The notes: generated from the letters alone by a model not told the origin. Shown: positions 8,764-17,373, numbered from the stretch's first letter. The stretch: 64,000 nt of DNA from Neobacillus rhizophilus (GCF_018343535.1 NZ_JAGYPF010000001.1:682001-746000); one strand, 5' to 3'. Translations and numbers: made by a program.

Positions 8764-9324
8764 TTATTCACCGAGTTTTTCTTTTAGCTTCGCATTGTGG
8801 TCCTTAAATTGTAATAATAGTTGATTAAGGGTTTCTGCTGCCTTTTTCGAATCGTTCTTCTCTACCGCAATCCTAAGGTCATGAAATGTTTTCCATTTCA
8901 TCATATCTTTTTCACCATGAGCCTTTTTGATAAATTCTTCTTTGGTAATTTTCCCTTCATCAAATTGTTTCTTAAGCTCAGTCATTTTTTGCATTTTCTC
9001 TTTCTTCCATTGCTCCCGTTTTCCGGCATTTTCCGGACCCATCCATTTGGTGCGAAGAGCATTTCTCTCCTTTAGCACAGCCTCCCATTCTTTTTTCTTA
9101 TCTGGAGTATACTTCTCTACCCATGATAAAAGCTGCTTCTGCCGTTCTGCCATTTTAGCCTGCCAGTCACGATGCATCCCATGTTCATGCTTAGTCTCTT
9201 CCGATTCGCAGTCACATGGCTTTTCAAGCTGTTTCCCAGTGGTGTCAGGCACCATATTCGCCTTCCCAAAGCCAGGTACCGCCAAGAACAGTCCCAATAT
9301 TAAACAAGCTATTTTGCTTTTCAT
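8764..9324 (-). CDS. Secreted, highly charged helical protein of unknown function
   Basis: 186 residues with a clear Sec signal peptide (MKSKIACLILGLFLAVPGFGKA). The mature part starts with a Cys pair and His residues (CDCESEETKHEHGMH) and continues as long Lys/Glu-rich helices. The stretch LKKQFDEGKITKEEFIKK resembles a SHOCT-type helical hairpin. The layout recalls periplasmic metal- or stress-responsive helical proteins, but I do not recognise the family. It is a single gene with its own terminator, next to the Rex-regulated ndh. Confidence 0.7.
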   Translation of the reverse strand: MKSKIACLILGLFLAVPGFGKANMVPDTTGKQLEKPCDCESEETKHEHGMHRDWQAKMAERQKQLLSWVEKYTPDKKKEWEAVLKERNALRTKWMGPENAGKREQWKKEKMQKMTELKKQFDEGKITKEEFIKKAHGEKDMMKWKTFHDLRIAVEKNDSKKAAETLNQLLLQFKDHNAKLKEKLGE

Positions 9325-9494
9325 AAAAATCTCCTTTCAAAATCTTTTATATTTTTTCGAAACCAACAAATGTATTTTGGCACGAATTTATAATGCCCAA
9401 TTAACGAAAAAAAATTTACCAATTTGACAAAATTTTAGTGATTATTAACTTGTACTCTTTAACAAAATATCGTAATCTATATACATAAATTGTT

Positions 9495-9510
9495 TGTGAA
9501 TATTTTCACA
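9495..9510. promoter_or_regulatory. Rex operator 1 upstream of ndh
   Basis: TGTGAATATTTTCACA, an inverted repeat TGTGAA-N4-TTCACA that fits the Rex consensus. It runs straight into a further half site (TTCACATGTGAA at 9505-9516). Confidence 0.75.
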
Positions 9511-9560
9511 TGTGAACAGAAATTAATAAATGAGTTTTGCCTTATTTTTTAAAAGTTATA

Positions 9561-9576
9561 TGTGAAATATTTCACA
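9561..9576. promoter_or_regulatory. Rex operator 2 upstream of ndh
   Basis: TGTGAAATATTTCACA is a perfect palindrome and a near-ideal Rex site, 32 bp before the ndh start. Rex releases DNA when NADH is high, which would derepress ndh. Confidence 0.85.
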
Positions 9577-9607
9577 ATATAGACATTTTACTTGGAGCTG
9601 ATGACAT

Positions 9608-10831
9608 ATGACGAAGCCAAAAATTCTAATTCTCGGTGCCGGATACGGGGGCATTATTACAAGCAAACGACTTGAGAAGTTGTTAAAAGACGGGGAAGCA
9701 GACGTAACCCTGATTAATAAACACGATTATCATTACATAACCACACAGCTCCACAAAATTGGAGTTGGTACGGCAGCAGATAGACAATTTGCCATTTCCA
9801 TTCCAGATTTAATAGACTCAACCAAAACCCGATTTATTAAAGGTGCAGTATCCTCTGTCGATATCCATAACCAGCTAGTTCACCTAGAAGGCGGGGATAC
9901 CATCGAATACGACTATTTAGTGACAGCATTAGGCTTTGAAGTAGAAACATTTGGAATTCCAGGCAGTAAAGAAAATGCCTTTGCAATCCGCAGCTTTAGA
10001 AGCTCAAAAGCAATTTATCATCATATCACAAAGCAGTTGAACCTCTATAAAGAGGATCAAGACCCTTCTCGGTTAACCTTCGTGGTTGCTGGTGGAGGAT
10101 TTACCGGGATTGAGATGCTAGGAGAATTAGCTGAGGGACTGCCAAAACTTTGCAGTCAGCACAATATTCCATTTGAAAAGGTAAAAATTGTTGCCGTGGA
10201 AGCTGCTGAATCTGTTATTCCCTTCTTTCCAAAACAATCAATAAAGTATACAACTGAAACATTAGATAAATTTGATGTTGAATTAATTACTTCCAAGAAG
10301 ATATTGGAATGCACTCCGGAAAAAATATTGTTAGAAACCAATTTGGAAATTCCTGCTCGAACCATCATATGGTCCTGTGGGGTAAAAGCAAATTCCATTG
10401 TCGAAAAATTTGGATTGCCGCTTGAAAAAGGAAAAATCCCTATTGATTCGTATCTTAGGGTAAAAAATATGACTAATGTCTTCAGTGTTGGGGATTGCTC
10501 GCTGTTCATGAAGGATGAAAAAAGCTCTTTGCCTCCTACTGCGCAAGTTGCCCTCCAGCAAGCACCTGTTTGTGCACAGAACATTGTGTCCACAATCCGA
10601 GGCAATGAATTGAAGGTGTTTGAATATCATCATAAAGGGACAGTTGCTTCCATTGGCAATTTTGCTGCAGTCGGCTTAGTCAGTCGCTTCCGCCTTTCCG
10701 GTTTATTTGGAGCCTTCATGAAACAAGTGATTGAAGCTCGATATTTGTTCAATCTTGGCGGACCGGCATTAATCCTAAAACAGCACTTTAGAATCAACCG
10801 CGAACCTGTCAAAATCACGGTCAAACAATAG
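9608..10831 (+). CDS. ndh: Type II NADH dehydrogenase (NDH-2)
   Basis: 407-residue FAD enzyme that oxidises NADH and passes electrons to menaquinone at the membrane without pumping protons. The N-terminal FAD fold is KILILGAGYGGIITSKRL; the NADH-binding fold is LTFVVAGGGFTGIEMLGELA; the second FAD motif is NVFSVGDCS. The C-terminal part (about 330-400) carries the amphipathic membrane-binding region. B. subtilis homologues are YjlD (Ndh) and YumB. Two Rex palindromes precede it, matching the known Rex-NDH-2 feedback loop. The ribosome site is CTTGGAGCTG. Confidence 0.9.
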   Translation: MTKPKILILGAGYGGIITSKRLEKLLKDGEADVTLINKHDYHYITTQLHKIGVGTAADRQFAISIPDLIDSTKTRFIKGAVSSVDIHNQLVHLEGGDTIEYDYLVTALGFEVETFGIPGSKENAFAIRSFRSSKAIYHHITKQLNLYKEDQDPSRLTFVVAGGGFTGIEMLGELAEGLPKLCSQHNIPFEKVKIVAVEAAESVIPFFPKQSIKYTTETLDKFDVELITSKKILECTPEKILLETNLEIPARTIIWSCGVKANSIVEKFGLPLEKGKIPIDSYLRVKNMTNVFSVGDCSLFMKDEKSSLPPTAQVALQQAPVCAQNIVSTIRGNELKVFEYHHKGTVASIGNFAAVGLVSRFRLSGLFGAFMKQVIEARYLFNLGGPALILKQHFRINREPVKITVKQ

Positions 10832-10922
10832 TTTGTGGATTATCGGCGGCCAAGCCACCTTCCCTGCAGCCGTTAAATAGATATATCCCTTTTATAGGCC
10901 TTATTTCCCCCATTAAGGCAGA

Positions 10923-10953
10923 CAGCCCGCTAGTAACAAGCGGGCTGTTTTTT
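10923..10953. terminator. Bidirectional terminator between ndh and the VOC gene
   Basis: CAGCCCGCT (10923-10931) pairs with AGCGGGCTG (10939-10947), followed by six T; it abuts the stop of the minus-strand gene. Confidence 0.85.
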
Positions 10954-11320
10954 AAATCCATTCCAACAACTCAAGGCGGTTTCCGAATGGATCATGCAGG
11001 TGGATTCGGTTTGCACCTGGGAGATTGTCGTCTGCAGTATAAGGTATATTGTTTTTACTTAGATGCTCTTTTAAGGAGTCGATGTTTTCCACAACCAGGG
11101 CAGGATGGGCTTTTTTAGCAGGGGTAAAGGGCTCCTCTACTCCAATATGAATTTGGAACGTACCAAACTCAAACCAAACGCCGCCGCGTTTCTTTAATTC
11201 CTCCGGTTTCTCCACCTCGACTAACCCTAAAACATCTCCAAAAAATTTTCTCGCTTCGTCTTCACAGCCTTTTGGAGCAGCCAGTTGAACATGATCAATT
11301 TTTTTGACGACAAAAGTCAT
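10952..11320 (-). CDS. VOC-superfamily (glyoxalase/bleomycin-resistance fold) protein
   Basis: 122 residues with the paired beta-alpha-beta-beta-beta fold. Candidate metal ligands are the His in KKIDHVQLAAP, His in FQIHIGVEE and Glu in NRLELLEWI. The motif RIHLHDPFGNRLEL is typical of the family, which includes glyoxalases, dioxygenases and resistance proteins. The start is ATG 11320 because GGGGGG lies seven bases before it; the upstream ATG has no ribosome site. Specific substrate unknown. Confidence 0.82.
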   Translation of the reverse strand: MTFVVKKIDHVQLAAPKGCEDEARKFFGDVLGLVEVEKPEELKKRGGVWFEFGTFQIHIGVEEPFTPAKKAHPALVVENIDSLKEHLSKNNIPYTADDNLPGANRIHLHDPFGNRLELLEWI

Positions 11321-11392
11321 ATTGAATCCCCCCATTTTCTTCATTTTCACCTACTATTTTATAAAATTTAAAAATTTCTATCAATTTTTAAT

Positions 11393-12373
11393 TTAGTAAA
11401 CATCTCTCTTGGTAAAGACCATAAACGATACCATTAATGCTGCTGCCCACCACACTAAAAGGGTGAGTAATGAAAACGACAGCGTCATACCTTCGATTGG
11501 TGGTGCATTCCCCTTCATATAGTCTGTCAGTCTTAAATTCACCATAAAAAAGAATTTGGCTGATTTCCATGATGAAACCATGTTATTTAAAATCGCCCCA
11601 GAAATTAAGGCGGCCAGCATAACCCCCATGCCTGCCGCGGTACTGCGGATTAAAACCGATAACATAAACGACAAGGTGCCAACAACGATGGCCACAAACC
11701 AAACGAGCCCAAAATCCATTAATAAAAACTTCCACAGACTTAACAGCCTAACCTCAGATGTATTTAACCCGGTATCGGTAACGCTGAATCCAGTCAGGAT
11801 TGGAGCACCCCACCCTTTGTATCCGAAGACAAGCCCGGAAATGCCATATGAGAGAATTCCGGCAATAGCAATTATTAATGAAACGGCAAGGCAAAGTGTT
11901 ATGTATTTGCTCAAGAGGATTTTCCATCGTTTGACGGGTCTGGTTAAGAGCAGTTTGACTGTGCCCAGACTATGCTCAGAGGAAACCAAGTCACTGGCTA
12001 TAACCATCACCATTAAAGGAATAAACAGGTCAATCGAATTTTCCAGAAAAATCCTCATAAAAGTTGGTGCCCCGGGTTCTGAGGGATTGATATCATGCTC
12101 AAGATAATACTGCTGCTGCTGAAGCGAGATTTGTAATTGTTTTTTCCATTCGTCTGAAATCCGGCTGCTCGATAAACGGTTGGTGGTGTCGACAATCTGC
12201 TGCTGAAGGATGGTCCGCCAATCACTGGTGCCCAATTTCTCCCGCTGTGTTTGAATCTGCTTATATTGAGCATAAGTAAACAACATGACGAGAACCCCAA
12301 TGATGATGGCAATTACGATTAAACGTTTCTTGGCGATTAGCTTGAGCATTTCATTTTGAATCAATTTATGCAA
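11393..12373 (-). CDS. ABC transporter permease (ABC-2 type)
   Basis: 326 residues, six membrane helices: one after the N-terminal LIQNEMLKLIAKKRL, a ~75-residue external loop rich in Gln, then five helices with RPVKRWKILLSKYI between two of them. This N-terminus is typical of bacitracin/antibiotic-type or YhaP-like exporters. The start is taken as TTG 12373, which overlaps the ATPase stop by eight bases; an open frame continues further but lies inside the ATPase gene. Works with the ATPase upstream; the substrate is not evident. Confidence 0.85.
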   Translation of the reverse strand: MHKLIQNEMLKLIAKKRLIVIAIIIGVLVMLFTYAQYKQIQTQREKLGTSDWRTILQQQIVDTTNRLSSSRISDEWKKQLQISLQQQQYYLEHDINPSEPGAPTFMRIFLENSIDLFIPLMVMVIASDLVSSEHSLGTVKLLLTRPVKRWKILLSKYITLCLAVSLIIAIAGILSYGISGLVFGYKGWGAPILTGFSVTDTGLNTSEVRLLSLWKFLLMDFGLVWFVAIVVGTLSFMLSVLIRSTAAGMGVMLAALISGAILNNMVSSWKSAKFFFMVNLRLTDYMKGNAPPIEGMTLSFSLLTLLVWWAAALMVSFMVFTKRDVY

Positions 12374-13280
12374 TTGTCTCACCCCCAGTAAGCTCAAGAA
12401 ACAAGTCTTCGAGCACAGGAAGCTTTCGATGGAATTCAATCACCGAAACCCCAGCTTCAACAAGCTGTTTATTCCACTCAGGCGTTCTTTGTTCGTCAAA
12501 CTCTGTTAAAATGGTACCGTCTTCTTTTTCTTCTATTTCTGTCATAGCTGCTAATACTTGTTTTCCTTTGTCAATCGGCGCAAGTCTCCAGACGACTCTT
12601 TCACGATTTGATAACAACTTTTCAACTGTATCGATGCGTATGATGGCACCCTTTGAAATAATGGCAACCCGGTCACACAATAACTGAATTTCACTTAATA
12701 AATGGCTCGAGACAAGGACACTCAATCCTTCCTGTTCGGCCAAAAAGCGGATAAATTCGCGCATTTCACGAATTCCGGCGGGATCTAGTCCGTTTGTCGG
12801 CTCATCTAGAATCAGCACCTTCGGATTTCCCAATAGTGCTTGGGCAATTCCCAGTCGCTGCCTCATACCAAGTGAGTAAGTTTTTACTTTATCATGAATT
12901 CTTTCGGTCAAGCCAACAAGCTCCGTCACTTCCTTAATGCGTTCTTCGCCAATCCCTTCAAGCATGCGCGCAAAATGAAGCAGGTTATTATAGCCTGACA
13001 AATAAGGGTATAATTCTGGATTTTCGACAATACAGCCCAGACTTTCCATTGCATTTTGAAAATGCTCTCTAATGTTAAAACCACAAATGTGAATGGTTCC
13101 CGAGGTTGGTCTAATTAAACCGACAAGCATACGGATCGTCGTTGTTTTGCCGGCGCCATTTGGCCCAAGGAAGCCAAATACCTCTCCTTCCCGCAGATCA
13201 AAGCTTAATCCCTTGATAATCTCTCTACGCCCAATTACTTTTTTCAAATCCTTTACGGACAATGTTATTTTTTTCTCCAT
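12366..13280 (-). CDS. ABC transporter ATP-binding protein
   Basis: 304 residues. Walker A GPNGAGKTT at about 39-47, signature YSLGMRQR near 136-143, Walker B VLILDEPTNGLDP and the switch histidine in VLVSSHLLSEI are all intact. An additional C-terminal ~80-residue regulatory segment is typical of drug/bacitracin-type exporters. It is translationally coupled to the permease and lies 12 bp after the SGNH hydrolase gene, so the three form one operon. Confidence 0.92.
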   Translation of the reverse strand: MEKKITLSVKDLKKVIGRREIIKGLSFDLREGEVFGFLGPNGAGKTTTIRMLVGLIRPTSGTIHICGFNIREHFQNAMESLGCIVENPELYPYLSGYNNLLHFARMLEGIGEERIKEVTELVGLTERIHDKVKTYSLGMRQRLGIAQALLGNPKVLILDEPTNGLDPAGIREMREFIRFLAEQEGLSVLVSSHLLSEIQLLCDRVAIISKGAIIRIDTVEKLLSNRERVVWRLAPIDKGKQVLAAMTEIEEKEDGTILTEFDEQRTPEWNKQLVEAGVSVIEFHRKLPVLEDLFLELTGGETIA

Positions 13281-13292
13281 GGGTTTAACTCC

Positions 13293-14078
13293 TTACCATG
13301 TCATCAATGCAGCAACTCGTTCAGCTATTAACCGATATCCTTTTTGATTCGGATGGAACTTATCCGAATATAAATAATCATTTACCTTCAATTCAAATAA
13401 ATCGAACGTCGGAACAAATACTATTTTAGGGAATACGGCACTAACTTCAGCACTGTCGTAATTCCATTTTCGAACGACCTTGGACATTTCTTTTCCTTGA
13501 TTTAATTCAATGAAAGGATTGTACAAACCAACAAAGAACACATTGGCAGTCTGATTGTGCTTTCGGATTTCAGTGAAAATAAAATTCAAATTATCCAGAT
13601 ATTTTTTCTCAATGGCGGTTATATCCTCCGCTTGAAAATCTATTAAACCCTGCCCGCCTCGAAACAAATCGTTGCCGCCGATCGTCACCAGCACAACATC
13701 TGCTTTTTGGATTTGTCTTCCGATTTCCTCCTCCTGAATCTGGTTGCGAAGCTGGTCTGATCTTTGGCCATTAATGCCGAGGTTGGTTAACTGAACAGAC
13801 TTTTTGGTTTTTTCTTTGATTTCGTCAACTAGGACACCTACATAGCCTTTACCCGTCTCATCACCAGTTCCTCGTGTTAAGGAATCTCCAAGAGCCACTA
13901 CGGTTAATCCCTTTTTTTGATCAGCTTTCTGCTCCGAAACGGATGGCTTTGAGATATTTTCCGATGTACCATCATAGTACTCCCCAACTGCCCAACCGAG
14001 TCCAGCCAGCCAGAGGAGACAAAGGAGGGCTGCCACGCCTGTTATCGCCCGAATTGAATTCTTACTCAATATGTTCAT
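13293..14078 (-). CDS. Membrane-anchored SGNH/GDSL hydrolase
   Basis: 261 residues: N-terminal membrane helix (about 10-32), then an extracytoplasmic SGNH esterase domain with block I ALGDSLTRGTGD, block II Gly in LGINGQRSDQ, block III VTIGGNDLFRGG and block V DKFHPNQKGY. A lipase/acylhydrolase acting on an outside ester is expected; the substrate is unknown. The ATG touches its AAAGG, so the in-frame TTG three codons on (nine bases from AAAGG) may be the true start. First gene of the operon with the ABC exporter. Confidence 0.87.
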   Translation of the reverse strand: MNILSKNSIRAITGVAALLCLLWLAGLGWAVGEYYDGTSENISKPSVSEQKADQKKGLTVVALGDSLTRGTGDETGKGYVGVLVDEIKEKTKKSVQLTNLGINGQRSDQLRNQIQEEEIGRQIQKADVVLVTIGGNDLFRGGQGLIDFQAEDITAIEKKYLDNLNFIFTEIRKHNQTANVFFVGLYNPFIELNQGKEMSKVVRKWNYDSAEVSAVFPKIVFVPTFDLFELKVNDYLYSDKFHPNQKGYRLIAERVAALMTW

Positions 14079-14171
14079 CCTTTCTGACCTTCATCTATCT
14101 TTAATTTAAACACTAATCGTTTGGGAAGCAAATTTGAGAATATGAATTTTAAGCGAAACTTAAAATATTTA

Positions 14172-14200
14172 TTGACTCTATAATACGATTCTAGTATCTT
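14172..14200 (+). promoter_or_regulatory. Candidate promoter of degV
   Basis: TTGACT (14172-14177), 17-bp spacer, TATCTT (14195-14200), about 85 bp before the degV start. Confidence 0.5.
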
Positions 14201-14285
14201 TTATGTAGTTATGAAAACTACATGATTTGCTATTTTGAAATGTAAGCTGTTACATCTATTGAATTATGCGGAAGGAAGAGGACTT

Positions 14286-15134
14286 ATGAACAAGGCAAAG
14301 ATCGCATGGATTACCGATACAACATCTTCTCTCTCTAAGGAATTTATTGAGAAAAATGACATACATGTTATCCCGCTGCATGTTGTTATTAACGATGAAT
14401 TTTATAAGGAAACGATTGATATTACTCAAGAGGAATTTTATGAGCGAATGAAAAATGAGGATGGAAAATTTCAATCTTCCCAGCCGTCCATCAATGATTT
14501 CGTAGAGCTCTATAAAAAGTTGAAAGAGGAATATGATTTCGGGATTGCTATCCATGCATCAAGTGTTCTAACCGGTACCTATCAAACTTCCGTTTTAGCC
14601 GCTAATATGGCTGGCTTTAAACTTTACGCTATTGATTCTCTTACAGGTTCTTATCCGCTTTCCTTTATTATTAAAAGAGGGATTGAGCTTGTTGAGGAGG
14701 GACTTGAGATTGAAGAAGTTGTAAACCATCTAAATGCTTTGCGTGACCATACGCGGCTATTCTTAGTCCCTTCTAATCTCGATCAGCTGCACAAAAGCGG
14801 CCGGGTCTCGGGCGGACAAAAAATCCTGGCATCTCTTCTAAATATTAAGCCGATATTGGCCATCGAGGAAGGTACGGCAAAAATTAAAGACAAGGTCCGT
14901 TCCGATAAAAAAGCCTTCGCTTGGCTAATGAAGACATTAAAAGAAGATTTGGAAACAAAAAAGGTCCAAAAAGCGGCTATTCTTCATGCGAACGATTCAA
15001 AAAAGGCTTCAGAACTGGAGAAATTGCTTAACGAAACCTTCCCAAATGTAAAAACTGAGATTATGATGTTGATAACCGTTGCAGGAGTTCATACTGGGGT
15101 AGGGACAATAGGCCTTTCCTGGGTTTGTGAATAA
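14286..15134 (+). CDS. DegV family fatty-acid-binding protein
   Basis: 282 residues. DegV/FakB proteins present fatty acids to the kinase FakA for phosphorylation and entry into phospholipid synthesis. The N-terminus KIAWITDTTSSLSKEFIE, the fatty-acid-head contacts QSSQPSINDF and SVLTGTYQT, and the GRVSGGQKI segment are characteristic. ATG 14286 follows GGAAGAGG; the longer frame lacks a ribosome site. The stop codon lies directly at the start of a repeated RNA-like element, so that element is in the 3' part of this transcript. Confidence 0.92.
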   Translation: MNKAKIAWITDTTSSLSKEFIEKNDIHVIPLHVVINDEFYKETIDITQEEFYERMKNEDGKFQSSQPSINDFVELYKKLKEEYDFGIAIHASSVLTGTYQTSVLAANMAGFKLYAIDSLTGSYPLSFIIKRGIELVEEGLEIEEVVNHLNALRDHTRLFLVPSNLDQLHKSGRVSGGQKILASLLNIKPILAIEEGTAKIKDKVRSDKKAFAWLMKTLKEDLETKKVQKAAILHANDSKKASELEKLLNETFPNVKTEIMMLITVAGVHTGVGTIGLSWVCE

Positions 15135-15246
15135 ATGAAAACTCGCCGATTGGCGAGTCCGTTAGGACGAAGACAGAGGCGTAGTTGAATTTATGCGTTA
15201 GGAAAGTATAAATTTGTGAAAATTTATACTTTCCTATTAGCTAAAA
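15135..15246 (+). ncRNA. Repeated structured RNA-like element, copy 1
   Basis: First of three copies. Hairpin P1 is CTCGCC-GATT-GGCGAG (15142-15157), P2 is TCC-GTTA-GGA (15158-15167), P3 is GCGTA/TATGC (15179-15183 with 15192-15196), closing over GTTGAATT. P4 is a perfect 16-bp stem (15200-15215 with 15220-15235, loop GTGA), followed by the conserved tail ATTAGCTAAAAA. It lies in the sense direction after degV. The P4 sequence is unlike those of copies 2 and 3 but pairs fully. Confidence 0.6.
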
Positions 15247-15250
15247 ATAA

Positions 15251-15284
15251 AACCCGAATTCCTTCTTGGAAATTCGGGTTTTTG
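15251..15284. terminator. Terminator between degV unit and hmp
   Basis: AACCCGAATT pairs with AATTCGGGTT around CCTTCTTGGA; flanks of A and T allow use on both strands. Confidence 0.75.
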
Positions 15285-15288
15285 TTTA

Positions 15289-16554
15289 TTAAACTGTAAC
15301 TAAATCTTCAGACCGTTCGGCAATGGCTGTATCCTTTTCATTATTTTCTAAACTTCCCATTGGTCCAAAGAATTCAAAGTGGATTCTCTCATAAGTTACC
15401 CCAAGTCCTTTTAAAGAGCCATTAATGGCCTTCATGAATGGAACCGGTCCGCAGAAATAGAATTCAGCATCTTCAATTGCTACATTCTCTTCCAACCATT
15501 CTCGTGTCACATAACCTTCAACATCGAAACGGTTGTTTTGGCGATCATCTTCAGTTGGGGAATCATAAAAAATGCAGCTATTTACATTGTCAAGCTGTGC
15601 CAGTTCTTCAACTTCTTCCCTAAGCGCATGGACATTACCATTTGCAGCCGCATGGACAAATGTTACTTTTCTTTCCGGCTGAAGTTCTACCACGGTTTTT
15701 AACATACTCATCATTGGTGTTAAACCTACACCGCCGCTAAGTAAAACGACCGGATTTGTTTTTTCAGTGTCTAACACAAAATCTCCAGCTGGTGCACTTA
15801 CTTTTAAAATGTCTCCTTCTTTTACTTCATCATGAAGGTAATTAGATACGATTCCATCGGGATTTGGAGTACCCGCTTCGCGTTTCACGCTGATTCGATA
15901 GAAATCTTTTCCTGGAGCATCTGAAAGGCTGTATTGACGGATATGGGTAAACTTCTCCCCGTCGATTTCTAGTAGAATACTAATATATTGTCCTGGTTCA
16001 AAACCGGCAATTTCCTTCTGATCTTCAGGCTTTAAGTAGAAGGATGTAATGACATCACTTTCAATGACTTTGCGATCAACGATAAAGTTACGGAAACCGC
16101 CCCAACCGCCTTTTTGATTCGCTGCTACATCATACATTTCTGCTTCCGCACCAATGAAGGCACCTGCTATTACTTCATAGGCTTGAGCCCAGGCATCGAT
16201 GATTTCATCAGTTGCTGCATCTCCTAAAACATCCTTGATAGCAAGCAGCAAATGTTTTCCGACAATCGGATAATGCTCAGGTTTGATGCCGAGGCTTCTA
16301 TGCTTGTGGGCAATTTGTTTGACAACAGGAATAATGGCTTCAAGATTGTCAATATACATTGCCGCAGCATAAACCGTTCCGGCAAGAGCTTTTTGCTGTC
16401 TTCCCTGTTTTTGGTTGGCATGATTGAAAATGTTCAATAATTCAGGATGGTTCCCGAACATAAGCTGATAAAAGCGTGTCGTAATTTTTTCACCGTGTTG
16501 TTCTAAAACTGGAACTGTTGATTTAATAATCTCGATGGTTTTTTGGTCTAACAT
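15289..16554 (-). CDS. hmp: Flavohemoglobin, nitric oxide dioxygenase
   Basis: 421 residues. The N-terminal globin domain (about 1-138) has the proximal heme His in AHKHRSLG; an FAD-binding reductase domain follows with RQYSLSDAPG; the NAD-binding domain has LLSGGVGLTPMMSML and ends in FCGPVPFM. It detoxifies NO to nitrate with NADH and O2 in the cytosol. ATG 16554 follows GAGGAG at eight bases; a GTG three codons earlier overlaps that site. The upstream region holds a TATAAT and an FNR-type box at about -41.5. Confidence 0.96.
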   Translation of the reverse strand: MLDQKTIEIIKSTVPVLEQHGEKITTRFYQLMFGNHPELLNIFNHANQKQGRQQKALAGTVYAAAMYIDNLEAIIPVVKQIAHKHRSLGIKPEHYPIVGKHLLLAIKDVLGDAATDEIIDAWAQAYEVIAGAFIGAEAEMYDVAANQKGGWGGFRNFIVDRKVIESDVITSFYLKPEDQKEIAGFEPGQYISILLEIDGEKFTHIRQYSLSDAPGKDFYRISVKREAGTPNPDGIVSNYLHDEVKEGDILKVSAPAGDFVLDTEKTNPVVLLSGGVGLTPMMSMLKTVVELQPERKVTFVHAAANGNVHALREEVEELAQLDNVNSCIFYDSPTEDDRQNNRFDVEGYVTREWLEENVAIEDAEFYFCGPVPFMKAINGSLKGLGVTYERIHFEFFGPMGSLENNEKDTAIAERSEDLVTV

Positions 16555-16578
16555 CTTTATCACTCCTCATTGTGTTTC

Positions 16579-16594
16579 CACTATATATGTAGTG
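16579..16594. promoter_or_regulatory. Inverted repeat in the hmp leader
   Basis: CACTA-N6-TAGTG lies between the predicted start of transcription and the hmp ribosome site. A repressor site such as NsrR is possible, but it does not closely match a consensus I can state. Confidence 0.35.
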
Positions 16595-16613
16595 AATTTT
16601 ATATCCATAGTGA

Positions 16614-16656
16614 ATTATATGATAGAAATCACTGAGAATAAGTGATGCAAATCACA
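16614..16656 (-). promoter_or_regulatory. hmp promoter with FNR/CRP-type box
   Basis: On the minus strand TGTGATTTGCATCACT (16656-16641) matches the FNR half sites TGTGA-N6-TCAC. A TATAAT (-10) lies at 16619-16614 without a good -35. The box centre is about 41.5 bp upstream of the expected transcription start, the classic position for a class II activator. Confidence 0.6.
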
Positions 16657-16767
16657 TATTGTTATTTTTTAATAATTCAGACTATGACTATAGTCGCAAA
16701 TTTTTCCAGAAGATTCATTTATAATGTAAAATAATGATTATTGGTAAATTATTGAGGTGCGAAATCA

Positions 16768-17373
16768 ATGAAAAGGATTCGAAAAAAAGTAGTTTTATTG
16801 TTTTGGGTAATATTTGCGGTGGGGATCATTTATGCAGCCTTTTTACAATATAAGATATCCTTAAATTATGGTGTAGTTCCTGCTAATAATGCAGATTACC
16901 TAGTTGTTCTTGGCGCGAGAGTGAAAGGCACCGAACCATCGTTAACATTAGCTAGCCGAATAGATGCAGCTGCCGTATATTTAAAGAAAAACACGAGCAC
17001 GATAGCCATTGCTTCAGGCGGGCAAGGTCCCGGAGAGGATATATCTGAAGCTGAATGTATTAAAAGAGAACTGCAGAAACTTGGGATTAACGAATCTCGG
17101 ATTGTTTTAGAAGCTAAATCAACTGATACATATGAAAATATACATTTTTCAAAAAAGCTCATTCCTATATCTGCTAAAGATGGTGTTGTGGTAACGAATG
17201 ACTTTCATCTCTATCGTGCCTTGTCACTTGCCGCTGACGCCGACCTTAAGGTACAAGGGCTTCCAGCGGGAACACCGTTGATTGCTGTCCCAAAATCATA
17301 TATTCATGAATATTTGGCGATTACAAAATATTATTTAGTTACGTCCCTAGCTAATTTAAAAACTCGACTTTAG
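16768..17373 (+). CDS. YdcF/SanA-like (DUF218) membrane protein
   Basis: 201 residues: an N-terminal membrane helix (about 8-27), then a DUF218 domain with DYLVVLGARVKG, AIASGGQGPGEDISEAE, the Thr/Glu motif ESRIVLEAKSTDTYEN and VTNDFHLYRA. Family members are linked to cell-envelope barrier functions (SanA, ElyC) or bind S-adenosylmethionine (YdcF). It is divergent from hmp and followed by its own terminator. Confidence 0.85.
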   Translation: MKRIRKKVVLLFWVIFAVGIIYAAFLQYKISLNYGVVPANNADYLVVLGARVKGTEPSLTLASRIDAAAVYLKKNTSTIAIASGGQGPGEDISEAECIKRELQKLGINESRIVLEAKSTDTYENIHFSKKLIPISAKDGVVVTNDFHLYRALSLAADADLKVQGLPAGTPLIAVPKSYIHEYLAITKYYLVTSLANLKTRL

